In this document: positions 13,496 to 26,269 of the stretch, one piece after another
Position numbering within the stretch: position 1 is the stretch's first letter
Layout: the number at the start of each line of letters is the position of its first letter
Assembly (NCBI GenBank): GCA_013397795.1
Contig: VZTJ01003796.1
Coordinates: forward strand, 803,466-867,465
DNA length: 64,000 nt
Origin: Orthonyx spaldingii
Lineage: Eukaryota > Chordata > Aves > Passeriformes > Orthonychidae
Direction: 5' to 3'
Translations under genes and position numbers: made by a program
The notes under the pieces: model-generated
The model's database searches: none
The model's input: the letters and a program-made list of their open reading frames with translations, nothing else
What the model was told of the DNA's origin: nothing

Positions 13496-14171
13496 AAATT
13501 GGTGACAACCCCAGAAATAAATCAGGAGCAAATTACAGAAAGCAGCAAGGTCCACCTCCAAAATTAGAGAATGAAGGAGAACCCTATCAGGAGCACTTCA
13601 GGGTGTGATTACAGTGATTATTGATTTTTCTGCAGGAGTGAACCATGGATCAGATTAGGAAATACAGCCCCTCTCTGCAAGGCACAGAGCAAGTGATCCA
13701 AGGGACAAACTGGCTCCAAAGACCTTATGATCATGGTCGGGCTGTTGGGAACTGGAAACCCCAGTGAAGCATCTGTGCTTCCCACCTTCTTGACTTTATG
13801 GGTGGGATTCTGGAATTTAATTGAGGCACCCAAAACTACTGGACTCTGTTAAGAGTCCTAATCTGCCTCAATTTAACTTTGCACAGGGGTTTTGAAGTGT
13901 AAGTAGGTTAACAGGTTTAATACTGCAGTTCCTACCCTCTGGCGTGGCCCTGGTTTTGTTATGGTTTGTGGCATTGCAGGGGAGGCTGAACTACATAAAA
14001 ATGTGTGTCACAATTTACACTCTCAGACTGTCAACCATTCACAAGTGTCACAAGGTTAATTACAGAGACCCAAACCCTTCTCACATTCTCCTGCCCTTCA
14101 GATGTCATGTTCATGTTTACTCCTTACTCTGCACTGAAGTGTCTGGACTTTGGGTGGATTTTATGGGCAGA

Positions 14172-14243
14172 AATAATGTGTGACTCCAGAATAATGTGTG
14201 ACTATAGAATAATGTGTGACTCCAGAATAATGTGTGACTCCAG
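14172..14243 (+). repeat. 18-bp tandem repeat, 4 copies
   Basis: Unit AATAATGTGTGACTCCAG. Copies at 14172, 14190, 14208 and 14226; the second copy reads CTATAG instead of CTCCAG at its end. No gene overlaps it. Confidence 0.95.
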
Positions 14244-14387
14244 CTCTGCTATGTTCTGTGAAAGACAAGTTGGTTAAGATACATCAAAAATCATCCAGAA
14301 TGGCTTTTTACCTGGCTGTTACACACCACACCTCCCTGGACCCTTGGAATCCCTTGGAACCCCAGGCAGAGGAGCCCTAGGTATGAG

Positions 14388-14595
14388 TGACCACCTGTGA
14401 GGGTGGGGAGGCCCTGGCACAGGGTGCCCAGAGAAGCTGTGGCTGCCCCTGGATCCCTGGAAGTGTCCAAGGCCAGGTTGGACAGGGCTTGGAGCAGCCT
14501 GGGACAGTGGAAGGTGTCCCTGTCCATGGCAGGGGTGGAATGGGATGAGATTTAAGGTCCCTCCAACCCAAACCATTCTGGAATGCTGTGATAAG
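14388..14595 (+). repeat. CR1 3'-end fragment
   Basis: The standard short tail: GTGAGGGTGGGGAGGCCCTG, CCCAGAGAAGCTGTGGCTGC, CCAAGGCCAGGTTGGACAGG, then TTTAAGGTCCCTCCAACCCA and a weak ATTCTGGAATGCTGTG tail. Confidence 0.95.
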
Positions 14596-14764
14596 TGAAC
14601 GGTGAGCAGATGCCTCCAGAGGCAGGGGCCTCTCCAAGGTATCTCAGCAGTGTTGCACACAGGGGTCTCACTGTGAGTCCTTTCTGTACTGGGTTGAGAG
14701 GGTTTCTGGATATGGTGCAGCTGTGCACAGTTATGGTGGGCATTTGGAGATGGTCTCTACAAAC

Positions 14765-15172
14765 ACACAGAGATGGTGAAGGGCCTGGAAGGGCCGTGTG
14801 AGGAGTGGCCGCGGTCGCTTGGTTTGTCCAGGCTGGAGCAGAGGAGTCTGAGGGGCTGCAGCTCCTCCCGAGGGGCAGCTCTGGTCTCTGCTCTCTGTGA
14901 CAGGGACAGCACCCAGGGAACGGCTGGAGCTGTGCCAGGGCAGGGTCAGGCTGGAGATCAGGAAAGGTTCTTCCCCCAGAGGGTGCTGGGCACTGCCCAG
15001 GCTCCCCAGGGAATGGTCCCGGCCCCGAGGCTGCCAGAGCTCCAGGAGCATTTGGACAGCGCTGCCAGGGATGCACAGGGTGGGGGTGTTGGGGGGTCTG
15101 TGCAGGGCTGGGGTTGGACTGGATGATCCCTGTGGGTCCCTCCCAGCTCAGGATATTCCCTGATTCCATGAG
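14765..15172 (+). repeat. CR1 3'-end fragment, about 400 bp
   Basis: Same subtype as 2.6 and 7.3 kb, with an intact end: TTGGACTGGATGATCCCTGT, then CCCTCCCAGCTCAGGATATT and CCCTGATTCCATGAG. Upstream it includes CAGGCTGGAGCAGAGGAGTC. Confidence 0.95.
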
Positions 15173-15439
15173 AATGAGGCTCTCACTGCAGGCACTGCCT
15201 GGATTCCTGGCGTTACAAAATTACCTGGGATACACAGGTTAGCAGGGACTGAGGATGGAGAAAACTATGCTTGAAAGGGCCAGCACATGAAGGAACCTAC
15301 CCTGGTAATTACTTCTGCAGGAATTGCATTCATGGGCTAGGAGAAACCTGCAGAAACAAGCCTGGGGAGCTTTTATCCAAGTGTCTGGGAGCTGTTAGCC
15401 AAAGCCAGGATACTGCAGCCTCTGCAGCAGCACCCATCC

Positions 15440-15494
15440 TTCCCTTCCCTTCCCTTCCCTTCCCTTCCCTTCCCTTCCCTTCCCTTCCCTTCCC
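15440..15494 (+). repeat. (TTCCC)11 pentanucleotide array
   Basis: Eleven uninterrupted TTCCC units. The complementary strand is (GGGAA)n with regularly spaced GGG runs, able in principle to form a G-quadruplex. Confidence 0.97.
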
Positions 15495-15499
15495 GCTGC

Positions 15500-16860
15500 C
15501 TGGGGAGAATGGAGAGGGAAGAACATCTTCTTTCCCTGTAAACCCCTCTTTGGAAAGCCTCCAAGAGCTCTTTCCACTCCCTCCTTCTTATGGGCTCAGT
15601 TAAATTTTGTTTTAACCAGGGCTGGATACTAAACTGGCTCAAGCTGCCAGTCCGTGTGGGAATAGCACAGCTCTCCCAGGGCAGGGCTGGAGGGGAAAAC
15701 AAGGGGAGAGCCCAGCAGGGTGTTGCCAGTGCTGAATTAAAACGCTGCCCACATGTCTGTGAAAGTAAAATATCTGCACTTCACTCCTCCTGCAAGTGCT
15801 CCACCAGGACGTTTTGGGAGTAGTGCTCAGCCTACCCCAAAATACAATTTTTAGTCAATGAACTACTCATCTGGAAATGTGCTTCCTGATCTAGCAGTGC
15901 TTTATTCTTTGTGTTCATAAACCCACGACCTCTGCCATCCTACCACCCCCCTTCACTCAGCTCCCTTGGAAAGATGAGATGCTTTTTGTCTGCACTGTAT
16001 AAAATATACATTGGTACTTCCACATGGGATGGGCCATCCATTTTACTGGTCAAATACCCTTCCCTCACAATACAATCTTCCCACTTCCCTGTGGGAGAAA
16101 ATCCTCACTCCATTCATTTTTAAACATCGCTTGTAAATTAAGACCTTGTTATTTTCTAAAGCCCCTCACTTCCCTGCTTCATCATTCATAAGCTTCTAAT
16201 CCCTTTAATCTGTCTAGTCAGGAGGCGTCCAGGCAGCAGGGAGCTTTGTAAAGGTGTGGAAATCTCCCCAAATTCCTGTGTAATGCCCTCCTGCCCTGCC
16301 GTGACACCTTCCCCAACTGCAGGAGGGGGACACGGGGGCACGGAAGGGCAATGCCCAAAGGGTGGGATTATGATTTCATAAACTGAAAGCTGGTTAAGAA
16401 GAAAGAGATCTCTCTCTAAACCCTTTTCTCTCCCACCTTCTGGGAATTTTACCCCTCTCCACCATGTTCTGGATGGACCATGCCCCTCTTTGGCTGTGTG
16501 GCACCAGCACAGGGCCAGGACGGTGCTGCTGAGCTGCACTTGGCACGTCACAAACTTCACGTGAGGAGCTCAAGGCACAACCTGTGCAGAGCTTCAAGGT
16601 GGCCAGATTTGAGCTTGACTGAAATTTTTCCACCTGTACCTATTTAATGCCTGTATTTGCCCATCTCCTCCTCACTGAGCTCCATTGCATTTCCCAGAGC
16701 TGTAACTGATTATTTAAATGGAGTGAACAGTGCAATTTCCAGACTTTTGTTGCCCAGACGGACAACTAACTCTGAGGAGTAGAAATGAAACGTGATGGTG
16801 GCATGAATTGTGTCATCCATGGCAGAGGTCCACTCAGTCCTTTGGTTTGATAGTGTTAGA
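15500..16860. other. Non-coding span, nothing recognised
   Basis: Short frames only, no repeat that I recognise and no RNA gene. GC content is lower than in the CR1-dense neighbours. Confidence 0.45.
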
Positions 16861-16861
16861 T

Positions 16862-17255
16862 TCATAAAATCATGGAATGGTTTGGGTTGGAAGGGACCTT
16901 ACAGATCATCTCATTCCCACTCCCTCCCATGGACACCTTCCACTATCCCAGGTTGCTCCAAGCCCCGTCCAGCCTGGCCTTGGACACTGCCAGGAATCCA
17001 GGGGCAGCCACAGCTTCTCTGGGCACCCTGTGCCAGGGCCTCCCCACCCTCACAGGGAACAACTAATATCTAATCTAAACTTCCCCTCTTTCACTTTGAT
17101 CCCATTCCCCCTTGTCCTGTCCCTGCATTTCCTGAGGAAGAGTCCCTTTCCCGCTTCCCTGTAGCCCCTTCACACACTGGAAAGGTGCTCTGAGGTCTCC
17201 ACAGAACCTTCTCTTCTCCAGCCTCAACAGCCCCAACTTTCTCAGCCTGCTTTAG
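16862..17255 (-). repeat. CR1 fragment, about 390 bp
   Basis: It begins on the + strand with ATCATGGAATGGTTTGGGTT and passes through the standard tail, then the upstream part with GGAAAGGTGCTCTGAGGTCT and TTCTCCAGCCTCAACAGCCC. Confidence 0.93.
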
Positions 17256-17529
17256 GTGTTTGCTTTAGCAAAGCTCACTTCCAAATCCTAGGGAATTTTG
17301 CCTGAGCCAGGATCCCAGATTTGGCAGTGCTGTGCAGTTTGCCGAGCGGGCTGGGCTGGAAGGTGCCCTCATCCAGGTTGCAGGGGACACTCAAGGAAGC
17401 ACAAGTGTGACAAGGAAGCACAGGAGCAGTGGTGGGGAGCTGAGGAATGGGAGCCCTGGTGGGGACATTGCCACCTGTTGATGACCTGCTGCAATTTGGA
17501 AGCAAACTCAAGTTTTACACCAGGTAGTT

Positions 17530-18211
17530 CTCAAAAGAGCTCACTGAACCTTGAGTGAACTTTAGTGCAATCACTTCATGGTTACCAAACTGGGCTGGAT
17601 AAAAGAAGTGTTCATAGCAGCTGTACTTGTACTTGGCATCTGTGTGATGCCTGGTTGTGTGAACCAATGGTGTGGTTAAATAGGGAGTAGAGACTAAACA
17701 AGGTGGAGTCTTATTAGTCTCTAAAAAAGAGGGGAAATGATGCCATTTTGGTTTTTTGCCTTTTTAAAAAAAAAAAATATTCTCTGTATTCTTCACACAT
17801 ATATTTGTAGCTTTGTAGCTTCTTATTGTAACTTAACTTCAGCATTTTCCTAGGCAGGAAGACAAAATATTTTCCAAAGCCCCTGTCCTATCTTGGTGCT
17901 CCTTAGCAACCAAGGCCAAAAAACAGCTCTTCAGTCACACTTTCATCAACAAAGTACAGTCCCATCCAAGGGGGCTTAGACCCAGGGGGGAATTGCATCA
18001 CCACTTGTGCTCCTAATTGGTGCTTTTTTGTTAATTATGCTAATTTACCAAACCTATAAAACTGTATTACACCCCCATGGGGGGTGGGCTTTTGTGGACA
18101 TTTTTCCATGGCTGCCCTTGGAGGCCTCCAAATAAAGATCCACTTCTGTATTACCTCCTATAAAAACTAAAAACTATCTCGAGTTTTATTTTTCGGCTGA
18201 AAAAGGCAACA
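17530..18211 (+). mobile_element. Solo LTR of an endogenous retrovirus (5' end approximate)
   Basis: The 3' half has LTR architecture: a TATA box CTATAAA at 18054, AATAAA at 18131, then a U5-like stretch with CTATCTCGAGTTTTATTTTT and an end in GGCAACA near 18211. This U5 resembles known songbird ERV LTRs. The 5' edge was not resolved; it lies somewhere between about 17480 and 17760. No primer-binding site, internal gene or second LTR follows, so it is a solo copy. A target-site duplication was not found with confidence. Confidence 0.6.
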
Positions 18212-18429
18212 ACACCACATTGCCACCTGCCTTTCCCATCTCCCTCGGCAGGGCCACCCTTGAGGCCGTGCTGGCTGTGGGAGCAGCTGTGAGGTGCCTT
18301 TTCCTGGGGAGCTTTGCTGGGCAGCCACACAAGGAGCTCTGACACCAAGAGCTGGCCAGGAAGGGCAGCTCCTGGAGCAGCTGAGACTGGAGCTGTCCTG
18401 GAGCTCTGGGAGCTCTGGGCTTTCTCTTT

Positions 18430-18775
18430 CAAGCAAAGGCCCCAGGGAGAATTTATTGCGGCCTTGCAGTACTTGAAGGGAGCCTGTAGGAAAGGTGGGG
18501 AGACGCTGTTACATTAAGGGGAAATGGTTTAAACTGAAGAAGGGTAAATTTGAAGTTTGATGTAAGGAGGAAGTTTTTTACAAGAGTGGTGAATCACTGG
18601 CACAGGTTGCCCAGAGAAGCTGTGGCTGCCCCATCCCTGGGAACATTCAGTGCCAGGCTGGACAGTGCCCTGAGCAGCCTGTCTGGTTGAAGATGTCCCT
18701 CCCCATGGCATGGGGGAGAACTAAATGACCTTTAAAGGTCCCTCCCAACCCAGCCCAGTGTGATTCCTTGATCTG
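18430..18775 (+). repeat. CR1 3'-end fragment, about 345 bp
   Basis: An older-looking copy retaining the region equivalent to the C-terminal ORF2 code (TTGCAGTACTTGAAGGGAGC, AGGAGGAAGTTTTTTACAAG), then GGTTGCCCAGAGAAGCTGTG and the end GACCTTTAAAGGTCCCTCCC. Confidence 0.93.
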
Positions 18776-18779
18776 AGTG

Positions 18780-21700
18780 GAGCAGAGATCTGTGATCCCA
18801 TCGGGAGCCAGTCTCTGTGTGGGCACACAGGCAGGTGACAGCTCACGAGCCAGGAAAGGGGCAGTTCAGAGCACCCATCTCACATTCTGGACCTGGCCAC
18901 CTCAAGTTTAAACTCCCACGTTTTGGTTCACAATGAGAATTGAACCCTGAACAAAACACCAGAGTGTCTCTTCCCTGCTCAGTTTTACTAATGCCAACTT
19001 CCCTGGTGCTGGACTGAAACTGGGATTCATCTGGTGATAATGACTGTCAAAAAATGAACAAAAATGTGGCTTTTATTTCAAAGAGAATGGAAAGTAGGTC
19101 CTGAACATCCCTTAAATGGGGGAACTTGTAGTTTGACAGCCAAAGGCACATTCTTAGATATTTTAGATGAAGAGTTAGAACTGCTACAAGCTTTAGCAAG
19201 ACTACTGGACCACCTGCTTCTGCCAGGATGTGCTAGTGCTGGCAAAGGGAGTAGAACTCCTCTGCATGTGAAACTGGAGGGAGACAGCACCATGTGCATG
19301 AGCTGTCATGTGTATGATAAGTTGCTGAATAAATTTATTAAGTCCAATTATCCTTTAATCTGACCACCTGTGTAAATCAGGCCCTGGAACTGCCCTGAAT
19401 TCCATATTAAAGGAACACGTAAGAGGTGGCAGGGTTTTTAGGAAGATTATCTGCCTTGCTTTAAAAGCAACAGAGGATCTGTCAGAGCAAGAAGCCTCTC
19501 AGGCTGATTACCCCCAGCGTTAGGTGTTTGTACCTGGGTTACAATCTGGCTTTGTCTGGCCTCATGCCCCAGCTGCCGGGTGTTGTCATGGCTCCATAAC
19601 GGCACTTCCAGCCCTCAGCCAGGTCTCGGGGTAAATGCTCAGATCTCAGAGTGAAAACACATGCCCCAAGTCAAACATCTTAAAGAAGTCTAAGTTTATT
19701 GATAACTCTTCATCTCCACAAACCCAGCTTGGGATCTTGCTGTGAAGTGGTCCCTCTTGATGGGACAAGATGTGTACTGGGTGTCTGTGGGGTGACTGGC
19801 ATTAATGACCCTACAGTTGTCTATAGCAGATATCACTGCCATCATTGGCATTTACGGGCTGCTTTTCAGGTGATTGATAGCCATGAACAAACCTCCCTGG
19901 CTTCATCTTGAACCCAGAAAATAACTCAGTGGATTATGGAACAGGGAGGTTAAAGAGGGGGGACAAAGAGGATTTTTCCCAGGTTTCCCATGTAAGGAGT
20001 CCCCAAGGGTGCTCCAAAGGAATATACATGCTCTTCATGCAGAGCCCTCCCAGTTTGAAATGTCCTCCTGACCTGGCAGCCAGTCACAGAGCCTGTGTGA
20101 GCCACAGAGACAGGGAATTCAGTAACTCTGGAGGAAGTGACTGCAGGGATATTTCCTCCTCTCTGCTCAGGAGTGAGGGGTCGTCTGGGCAGGGAGTGCT
20201 GTGGGAAATGCCTCTGCAAAGCCAGGGACATAAACACAACTGTTACGAGTTCTTCCCTCACCCTCCTCACTAGTTTGGTTTTTAATAACAACAAAAAAAG
20301 AGAGCACTTTTAAAATAAACACTTTTTCTCTTTATTCCTACCATGTCTGAAGGACATGGGTTAAGGGTGAGTTTGGCAGTGCTGAGGTAACAACTGGACT
20401 CTGATCTTAGAGGGTTTTCCTACCCAAATGGTCCTAAGATTCTGCAGTGTTTGGGGTACATTTGCTGTTCTCCACTGCAAAGGCATCATGGGAGTTGTGG
20501 TTGGCAAAATCAAAGCAGATTTCACAAAATCACCTGGCGCCAGCAGAAAGTGCTGGTCACCAGTGGGTTCCCAGTGCAGCCACTAACTGGGAGTGCCAAG
20601 TGCTGCCATTGCAGACCCCACCTGCAAAGAACCAAGCAGATGTCACTAATTTAACAAAATGAAAGCCTTGTGGATGGAGTGGGGTTAGGAAAACACTTCA
20701 AAATGGAACTTTCTTCATTTTTCTGTCTCTGGTGTTGGACACTATGCAGCAGTGAGTTCCTAAGCAATAACCACATGTGGCACAGAGGTGTTGGCATGTC
20801 TCAGACTCTTCTATAAAATATAAATGCATAACATTATAAAACCTCCTGCCTTTCCCAGACCCAGACTGTGACCAGGAGTGTCACAAGGGTTCATGGGTGT
20901 CATGGCTGTGGGTGCATCAGGGGGGTGTTTCCTTGCACAACCAGCACCCTGGCAAAGTGGAAGATGAGAGAAGGGCTGAAATCCCACTGCAGTGAACCAC
21001 AAAATTCCATAAAGCAGCTCAGTTTCCCCATTCAACTTCATCAGCTTCAGGGCTGGGCCCTGGTGTTTGTGTGGAGGAACAGGGGCACAGTTCACAGCAG
21101 CTCATTTAGCACTTGCAGATGAGCACTCACCAGAGGAAATGAGTTTGGGTTGGCTGCTCAGAGTTTATCCATGAGGGTCAATCACAGATTCCCTGGGGGG
21201 TTCATCATCCATCACACTGGAACAAGCCCTGGGCCTCTGAGAGCTGAGACTGAGCCTCCAGCACACGTGGAAGATGCTCTGGAGCAGGAGCAGCGTGGGG
21301 TCTGCATTCCTGGGGGATGGAAATAACAGAGGCAAACTCATCCAAGCAGGGCAGGGGGAACTCAAGGTTATGAAAATGAAATCATTCTTCTTCTGCTGCT
21401 TTCCCAATGACTGCTACTGTTAAAGTGAATAATTGTGGAGCAGCCGTGTCCAGACAGATCTGTTTCTGCTCACAGCTCTTTGTGACAGTAAAGATGCCCT
21501 GCACAGCCAGCAAAGCAAACAGAGCTGAAAGTCACGCTGGCTTGGGTGAGCCCCCGAGGGTCTGTGCATCAGTGATGGAAGGCACAGTCCCAGGCAGCCA
21601 GGTTTGCTGATGAAAGGTCAGTTTTGACTGGGTTAAATAGGAGAAAATAGGGTTAACAGGATAATCACCTGCCTGCTCTCACGCGTGGTCAGCGAGGATA

Positions 21701-24700
21701 AATGAAGGATGATCAACTTTTGGGCATGAGGATGTCAGGCACACACAGGGCTGTCAGAGGCTGTTCTTTGTCATCTCTGCTGGTGTCACAGGCAGGGGGT
21801 GGGTGTTGGCCACTGCCAGAGCTCCTGACACTGGTCTGGTCCATCGTGGCAGCCCCACAACTGCAGTGCCACATCCCTGCTCTGGTGTGGCTCCCCCAGG
21901 ACACCTCAGAGGGCTCTGGGAGAGGAAATTTTGGAGACAAGCTTGTCTCAAAGGTTTTAGTGACTGGTTTTGTTGCCTGGAAAAGCAAGGTTTGCCATTG
22001 TGAGTGCTCCCTCCACCAGGCCCAACAAATGAAAGCCAAACAGGAAACGTCCAGGAGCTGTTACCCCTCTCCCAGAGGAGGCCGAGTGTGATAAGGGCCA
22101 AATTGCCATTTAATGTGATCTAATTGATTTTAAAAGCTGTTGTGTTAACGAGAAGCTCTCCAGTGTCCCCTGGCATCACCCAGGCAGTGTGACGTGTGAT
22201 GTGTGCCCTTCCCCAGCAGCACTGGCAGAGGCTGGGAGGCTCCAGCTTTGTGTGTAACCCCCACAGCGGGGCTGGACACCAGGGGAGGGTTAGAGAAAGG
22301 ATCTGCTGAGACCTGGAGAGCTTCTACCTTCCTGCCAGGACTCAGGGGCCAGCAGCCCATGGTGTTTGGGAGCCAGATGTGAGTGGGAGCAGAAGGAGGG
22401 CCTGCCTGGAGTGGGGCAGCTGCTCAGCATCCCATAGCAAGGGCAGAGTTGAGCATCCCGTGTGGGTGAGGAGGTGCAGAGTCCCCACAGAGCCTGCCCT
22501 GCCCTGCCCTGCCAGGGAAATTTGGCCTTGGCTGGATGCCTCCATCAGGATGATCCATGGGGAGCCACCTCCATCCCAGGGCAGAGCCAGACAAGTCCTG
22601 CACCCCCAGCACTGTGTACACCACCAGCTGCTCTCCCAGCAAGCTCTCCACACTCCTCCTTATCATCTTCAGGAGGAGCTTCCCAGGATGGGAGCCCTCA
22701 GCTCCTGCAGCCCTTGAGCCACATCTCCTGCTTGGGAAGGAGATGCTCCACCTCCCCAGAGCTGAGCCCAGGGCTGGGTTAGCATTGGTAAAGCCACGTG
22801 TCCCTGGTCCCTCGGCCTGGGGCTGTGGCAGGGAACCCTCCAGCTCTGAGGAATGACCCCAGCAGTGGTGAGGACATTCCTGCAGCTCTTTGTTTATGGA
22901 TTCTGTGGGTCCCTGGTAATTGGAACGTGGCAACTCCTAACACATAACAGATGAGGTGCTGGTGGAGGGGATTTGTCATTGCTTCACTCCCCTACAGCAA
23001 GGAGGGCTCATAACTCACAGCTGACAAATCTGTTGATGACTTCTAACTTTCATTTACCAAAAAGAACGACCATAATCAACAAACAATGGTGGGCTGCTAA
23101 TCTTGCTGGTTTATTAAAAGGGGGTCTGTGTCTTCAGCCCCGTCTGTGGGAGCTGAATGCTGTCCCCAAGAAGGGCTGGCAGGGAGTGAAGGGATGAAAG
23201 CAGCATCAGCAGAGTCCCAAGAGCCCTGCCAGCCGTGCCCCATCATCCTGGCATGCACGACTGGCACGCTGACGCTGATGGAGCATGAGAGCAGCAGATG
23301 ACGTGCTTTGAGCTCAGCCTTGGCCCAGAGCCTGCTCACGTGGGAGGGAAATCCCCAGCCCCTGAGGGGAGCACAGCACCCTCTGCAAAACCAGCCTTGG
23401 CTTTAGTCCTGGCATCCATGGAGAACTGGAGAGGCAAAGGCCAGTGAATCTGGAGCAGCTTTTGTTATTTTTCAGGAGGAAAAGGAATGGCTACCACCAT
23501 AGGCCTTGCTGTAGCTGGCCCCTTGAGCAGCTCAGCTGCTCTCCCGGCCTTTCTGTCCCACCTGAGATGCTTTCCCTGGAGAGAAGGTGCCTCCCAGATC
23601 TCTGTGGAGCCTTAAAGTTGGCATTTAGACGACCAAACCTCAGCAAATCCAAGCAGAAGTGAAGTGGGAGCCACATCCCAACCACTCCACAGAGATTTGT
23701 GTCTTAATTGTTTATGTCATTCTGCACATTGGAAGTGTCTGAAATAATGTGAAAGGCAATCAGCTGGTAATTAACTCAGAGGAAAGGAGCATGGCAATGC
23801 CCTCAGCTGGTAAAGGTTCAGTGAGGCTCCCTGAGGCTCCTCACCCTGTGTCCTGCTCCCCCTGCCAGCAGCCCAGGCTTGGGAGCAGCTGTGTGACTTT
23901 GGTGACACCCGTGCCATGAAGTCCTTCAGCAGGTGGGTTTCAGGACAGTCAGGTGTTTTTCCCTGCAGGAGAACATGGACAAACATTTTGAAGGCTCAAC
24001 CTGCTCTGGGTCTCTGGGACCCCTTTGGTCTGGGTGGTGACTGCCCTGCTGTCCTCAGCTCATGACTTTGCCAGGTCTGCTGGCAGCTGGGGCTGTGCTA
24101 AAATCCCCAGGGACAGGAGATCCCAGATTTCTGCTCAGTCACTCAGAAGGACCAGCCACAGCCCTGCTGGCTTGGCAGAGGTGGCCTGGGGGATGACCAG
24201 GACCAGTTTGGCTGGGAAGAGCAGCACTGGAGTGTTAAAGAAGCTGTGGCATCACACTGCAGGACCTCTGCTCAGGAGATGAGGTTAATGCTTGGGCTTG
24301 GATGATCATGGAGGTCTTTTTCAACCGTAGTGATTTAAAACACCAGTGGAGCTCAGAAAGGGAATTCCATCAGTGAAGCATCACCTCCAGCAGCTCCTGT
24401 TTGGGAGCTGGGTGGCCCTGGAGGGGGTTAAATTAAATTAATTGGCAGCATGAAATGGGGGCCTTCCTGGAGCCGGGATTCTCCCTGTAGTTCAGCGTTG
24501 CCCTGTGGTGAGAGACCCACGTGTCCTTCCCACAGGAAGCTGCACCATGGCCTGGGAAGGGTGGGATGTGGAGTCTGGAGAGCTCTCGGCCGTGGCCAGA
24601 GGGGTTTGTGTGAGGAGGAGCAGGGCCTTGGGCTCGTGGATGAGGGCAGGAGGCTCCTCTGTGGCCAGGCTGGGAGCCCTGCTCCTCCTGCCACGGGCAG

Positions 24701-24890
24701 CAGGTGCTGAAAACAGCAGCAACAATGCCAGGTCATTGCCAGCTAAGAACCTTCCCAGAACCTTCCCTTGGTTTTTCTCAAAAATAAAGAAATCATTTGC
24801 TGTTAAAACAACAATTGGGCTGGTGGGGGGTGTTCATTAAGGAACATCAGAACCCCTGTGAGTGGGAGAGGGGGGGTGGAAATGTTGTGT
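18780..24890. other. Non-coding span with sparse repeats
   Basis: Frames here are all under about 170 codons and none resembles a known protein. Weak CR1 tails appear near 20370-20445 (GATCTTAGAGGGTTTTCC ... CTAAGATTCTG) and 24290-24336 (GGATGATCATGGAGGTCTTT). A 99-codon frame at 19064-19363 was examined and not accepted as a gene. Confidence 0.45.
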
Positions 24891-24894
24891 TTCT

Positions 24895-25120
24895 CTGTTG
24901 GGCTGGCAATGATAAAGAATTAAAGAATAATTCTCAAGAAATTAGTCATGGCCAGCCATTAATGAGTGTCTTGGTAACACACTAATGAGTTGGCTTCAGC
25001 TGCCTGTAAAAAAGGCCTTTAATTAGATTAGTGCTTGTAGCATTGTCCAGTGCCTGGTAGGCAATCATCAGGTTTTGCACTGGTGGGATTACGGATGACA
25101 TTCTCTTTAATTGCTGTTTC
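24895..25120. promoter_or_regulatory. AT-rich TAAT-core cluster, candidate enhancer
   Basis: About eleven TAAT/ATTA cores in 225 bp, including CCATTAATGAG, TTTAATTAGATTAG and GGGATTACGG (an OTX-like GGATTA), in otherwise GC-rich surroundings. No repeat was recognised. The composition is typical of conserved developmental enhancers, but conservation cannot be judged from one sequence. Confidence 0.3.
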
Positions 25121-25489
25121 CTTTTCGTTTTCTTCCTTTTTTTTCTTTTGAAGATTCTTTTCTCCAAAGAATTTTGTTTCTGTTCTCGAACAGAACCTTA
25201 ATGTTATCCGTGGAATTCTGCATCTGAAAGGGCTGCCAGACTGGGCTTATCTGATTCAATTGACCTTTAAAATTTATTTTGCTGCTGTCAGAAAGAATGT
25301 TGGTCTGTTCACGAGAGATTTCTGAGATGATTAGAAGCAGAGACTCCTGAAAACTCCACTTGTTGCATATTCTGCAAAGGATGCTCCTATTTGGGGAGGG
25401 AGGGCTTCTAGGAAAAAAGTGCCTTAATTTAAAATATATTTTCATGGAGAAAATGTTTTCAAAGACAAAACTTCAGCCTTGTCAAGCAG

Positions 25490-25628
25490 ATGAAGGTGGT
25501 GGATGCCCTATTCCTGGGAATATTCAAGGCCAGGCTGGGGTAGTGGAAGGTGTCCCTGCTCATGGCAGGGGGTGGAACAACTCAATTTTTAAAGTCCCTT
25601 CCAACCCAAACTATTCCATGATTCTTTG
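25490..25628 (+). repeat. CR1 3'-end fragment
   Basis: It ends TTTTTAAAGTCCCTTCCAAC with the tail ATTCCATGATTC. The CCCAGAGAAGCTGTGG part is lost. Confidence 0.85.
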
Positions 25629-25789
25629 GGATAAAACACTGTGTCCGGAGGGGATGCAGATGAGCAGCTCTAGGGTGACCCCACACCTGCAATGAATTGT
25701 GCAGCATTTGGGGAGCCCCAGGTGTGCAGAGACGAGGCAGGGTGAGGAGCAGGGCTGCTGCAGGGGCTGCCTGGATGGCTCTCACTGTC

Positions 25790-26110
25790 CAGCTCTAGGT
25801 CATCCCTTTATCACACTCATTAGGAAGGATTTAAGGCTCTAATTAATAGATTTTTAAGCTTCTACAGCCATAAATAATATATAGGACAGATGGTAACGAG
25901 CCACAGCTATAAACTAAGTGCTGACCTGAGAGACTTTGTGACCATTGTACCTTTAACAGCTGATTAAATACTTATTTAAACAGCTATTGATTATTTATGG
26001 CTCCGTTATGGAGGATTTCAGAAATTTAATCCAGAGCCAGCTTTTCAAAGGATTGGCAGGATTTCTCCAGTTTGAAATGACTTGTTTTAATTAAAAATTT
26101 AAAAAGGAGG
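25790..26110. promoter_or_regulatory. AT-rich TAAT-core cluster beside a CpG island
   Basis: Nine or ten TAAT/ATTA cores, including CTCTAATTAATAG and TTTTAATTAAAAATTTAAA, with several TTTAAA and TTATTTA motifs. No repeat was recognised. It lies about 160 bp before the CpG-rich patch at 26270-26620, an arrangement seen at enhancer-promoter pairs; that reading is inference. Confidence 0.3.
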
Positions 26111-26269
26111 CTCTTTGCACAGCGAGGTGGAGAGTTGAAGGAAGACTGGGGGGAGTCAGTTCTGTCCCCAGTGTCCGGGCACAGCCCTGCATCAGCCGGG
26201 AGCCAGTCCCAGATTTGTGGGGACATCACTGAAAAGAAAAGGGGTGACAGGAGCTGGTGCTGCCGCTGG

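Noticed and set aside
12499..13561. 305- and 276-codon frames on opposite strands
   Set aside because: Both run through the CR1 copy at 12952-13495 and translate repeat DNA.
14172..14243. CRISPR-like short repeats
   Set aside because: The units are directly adjacent with no spacers, and the genome is a vertebrate's. It is a simple tandem repeat.
19064..19363. 99-codon frame beginning MWLLFQREWKVG
   Set aside because: No recognised homology, no neighbouring exon and no splice or promoter support. A mobile-element remnant is possible but cannot be shown.
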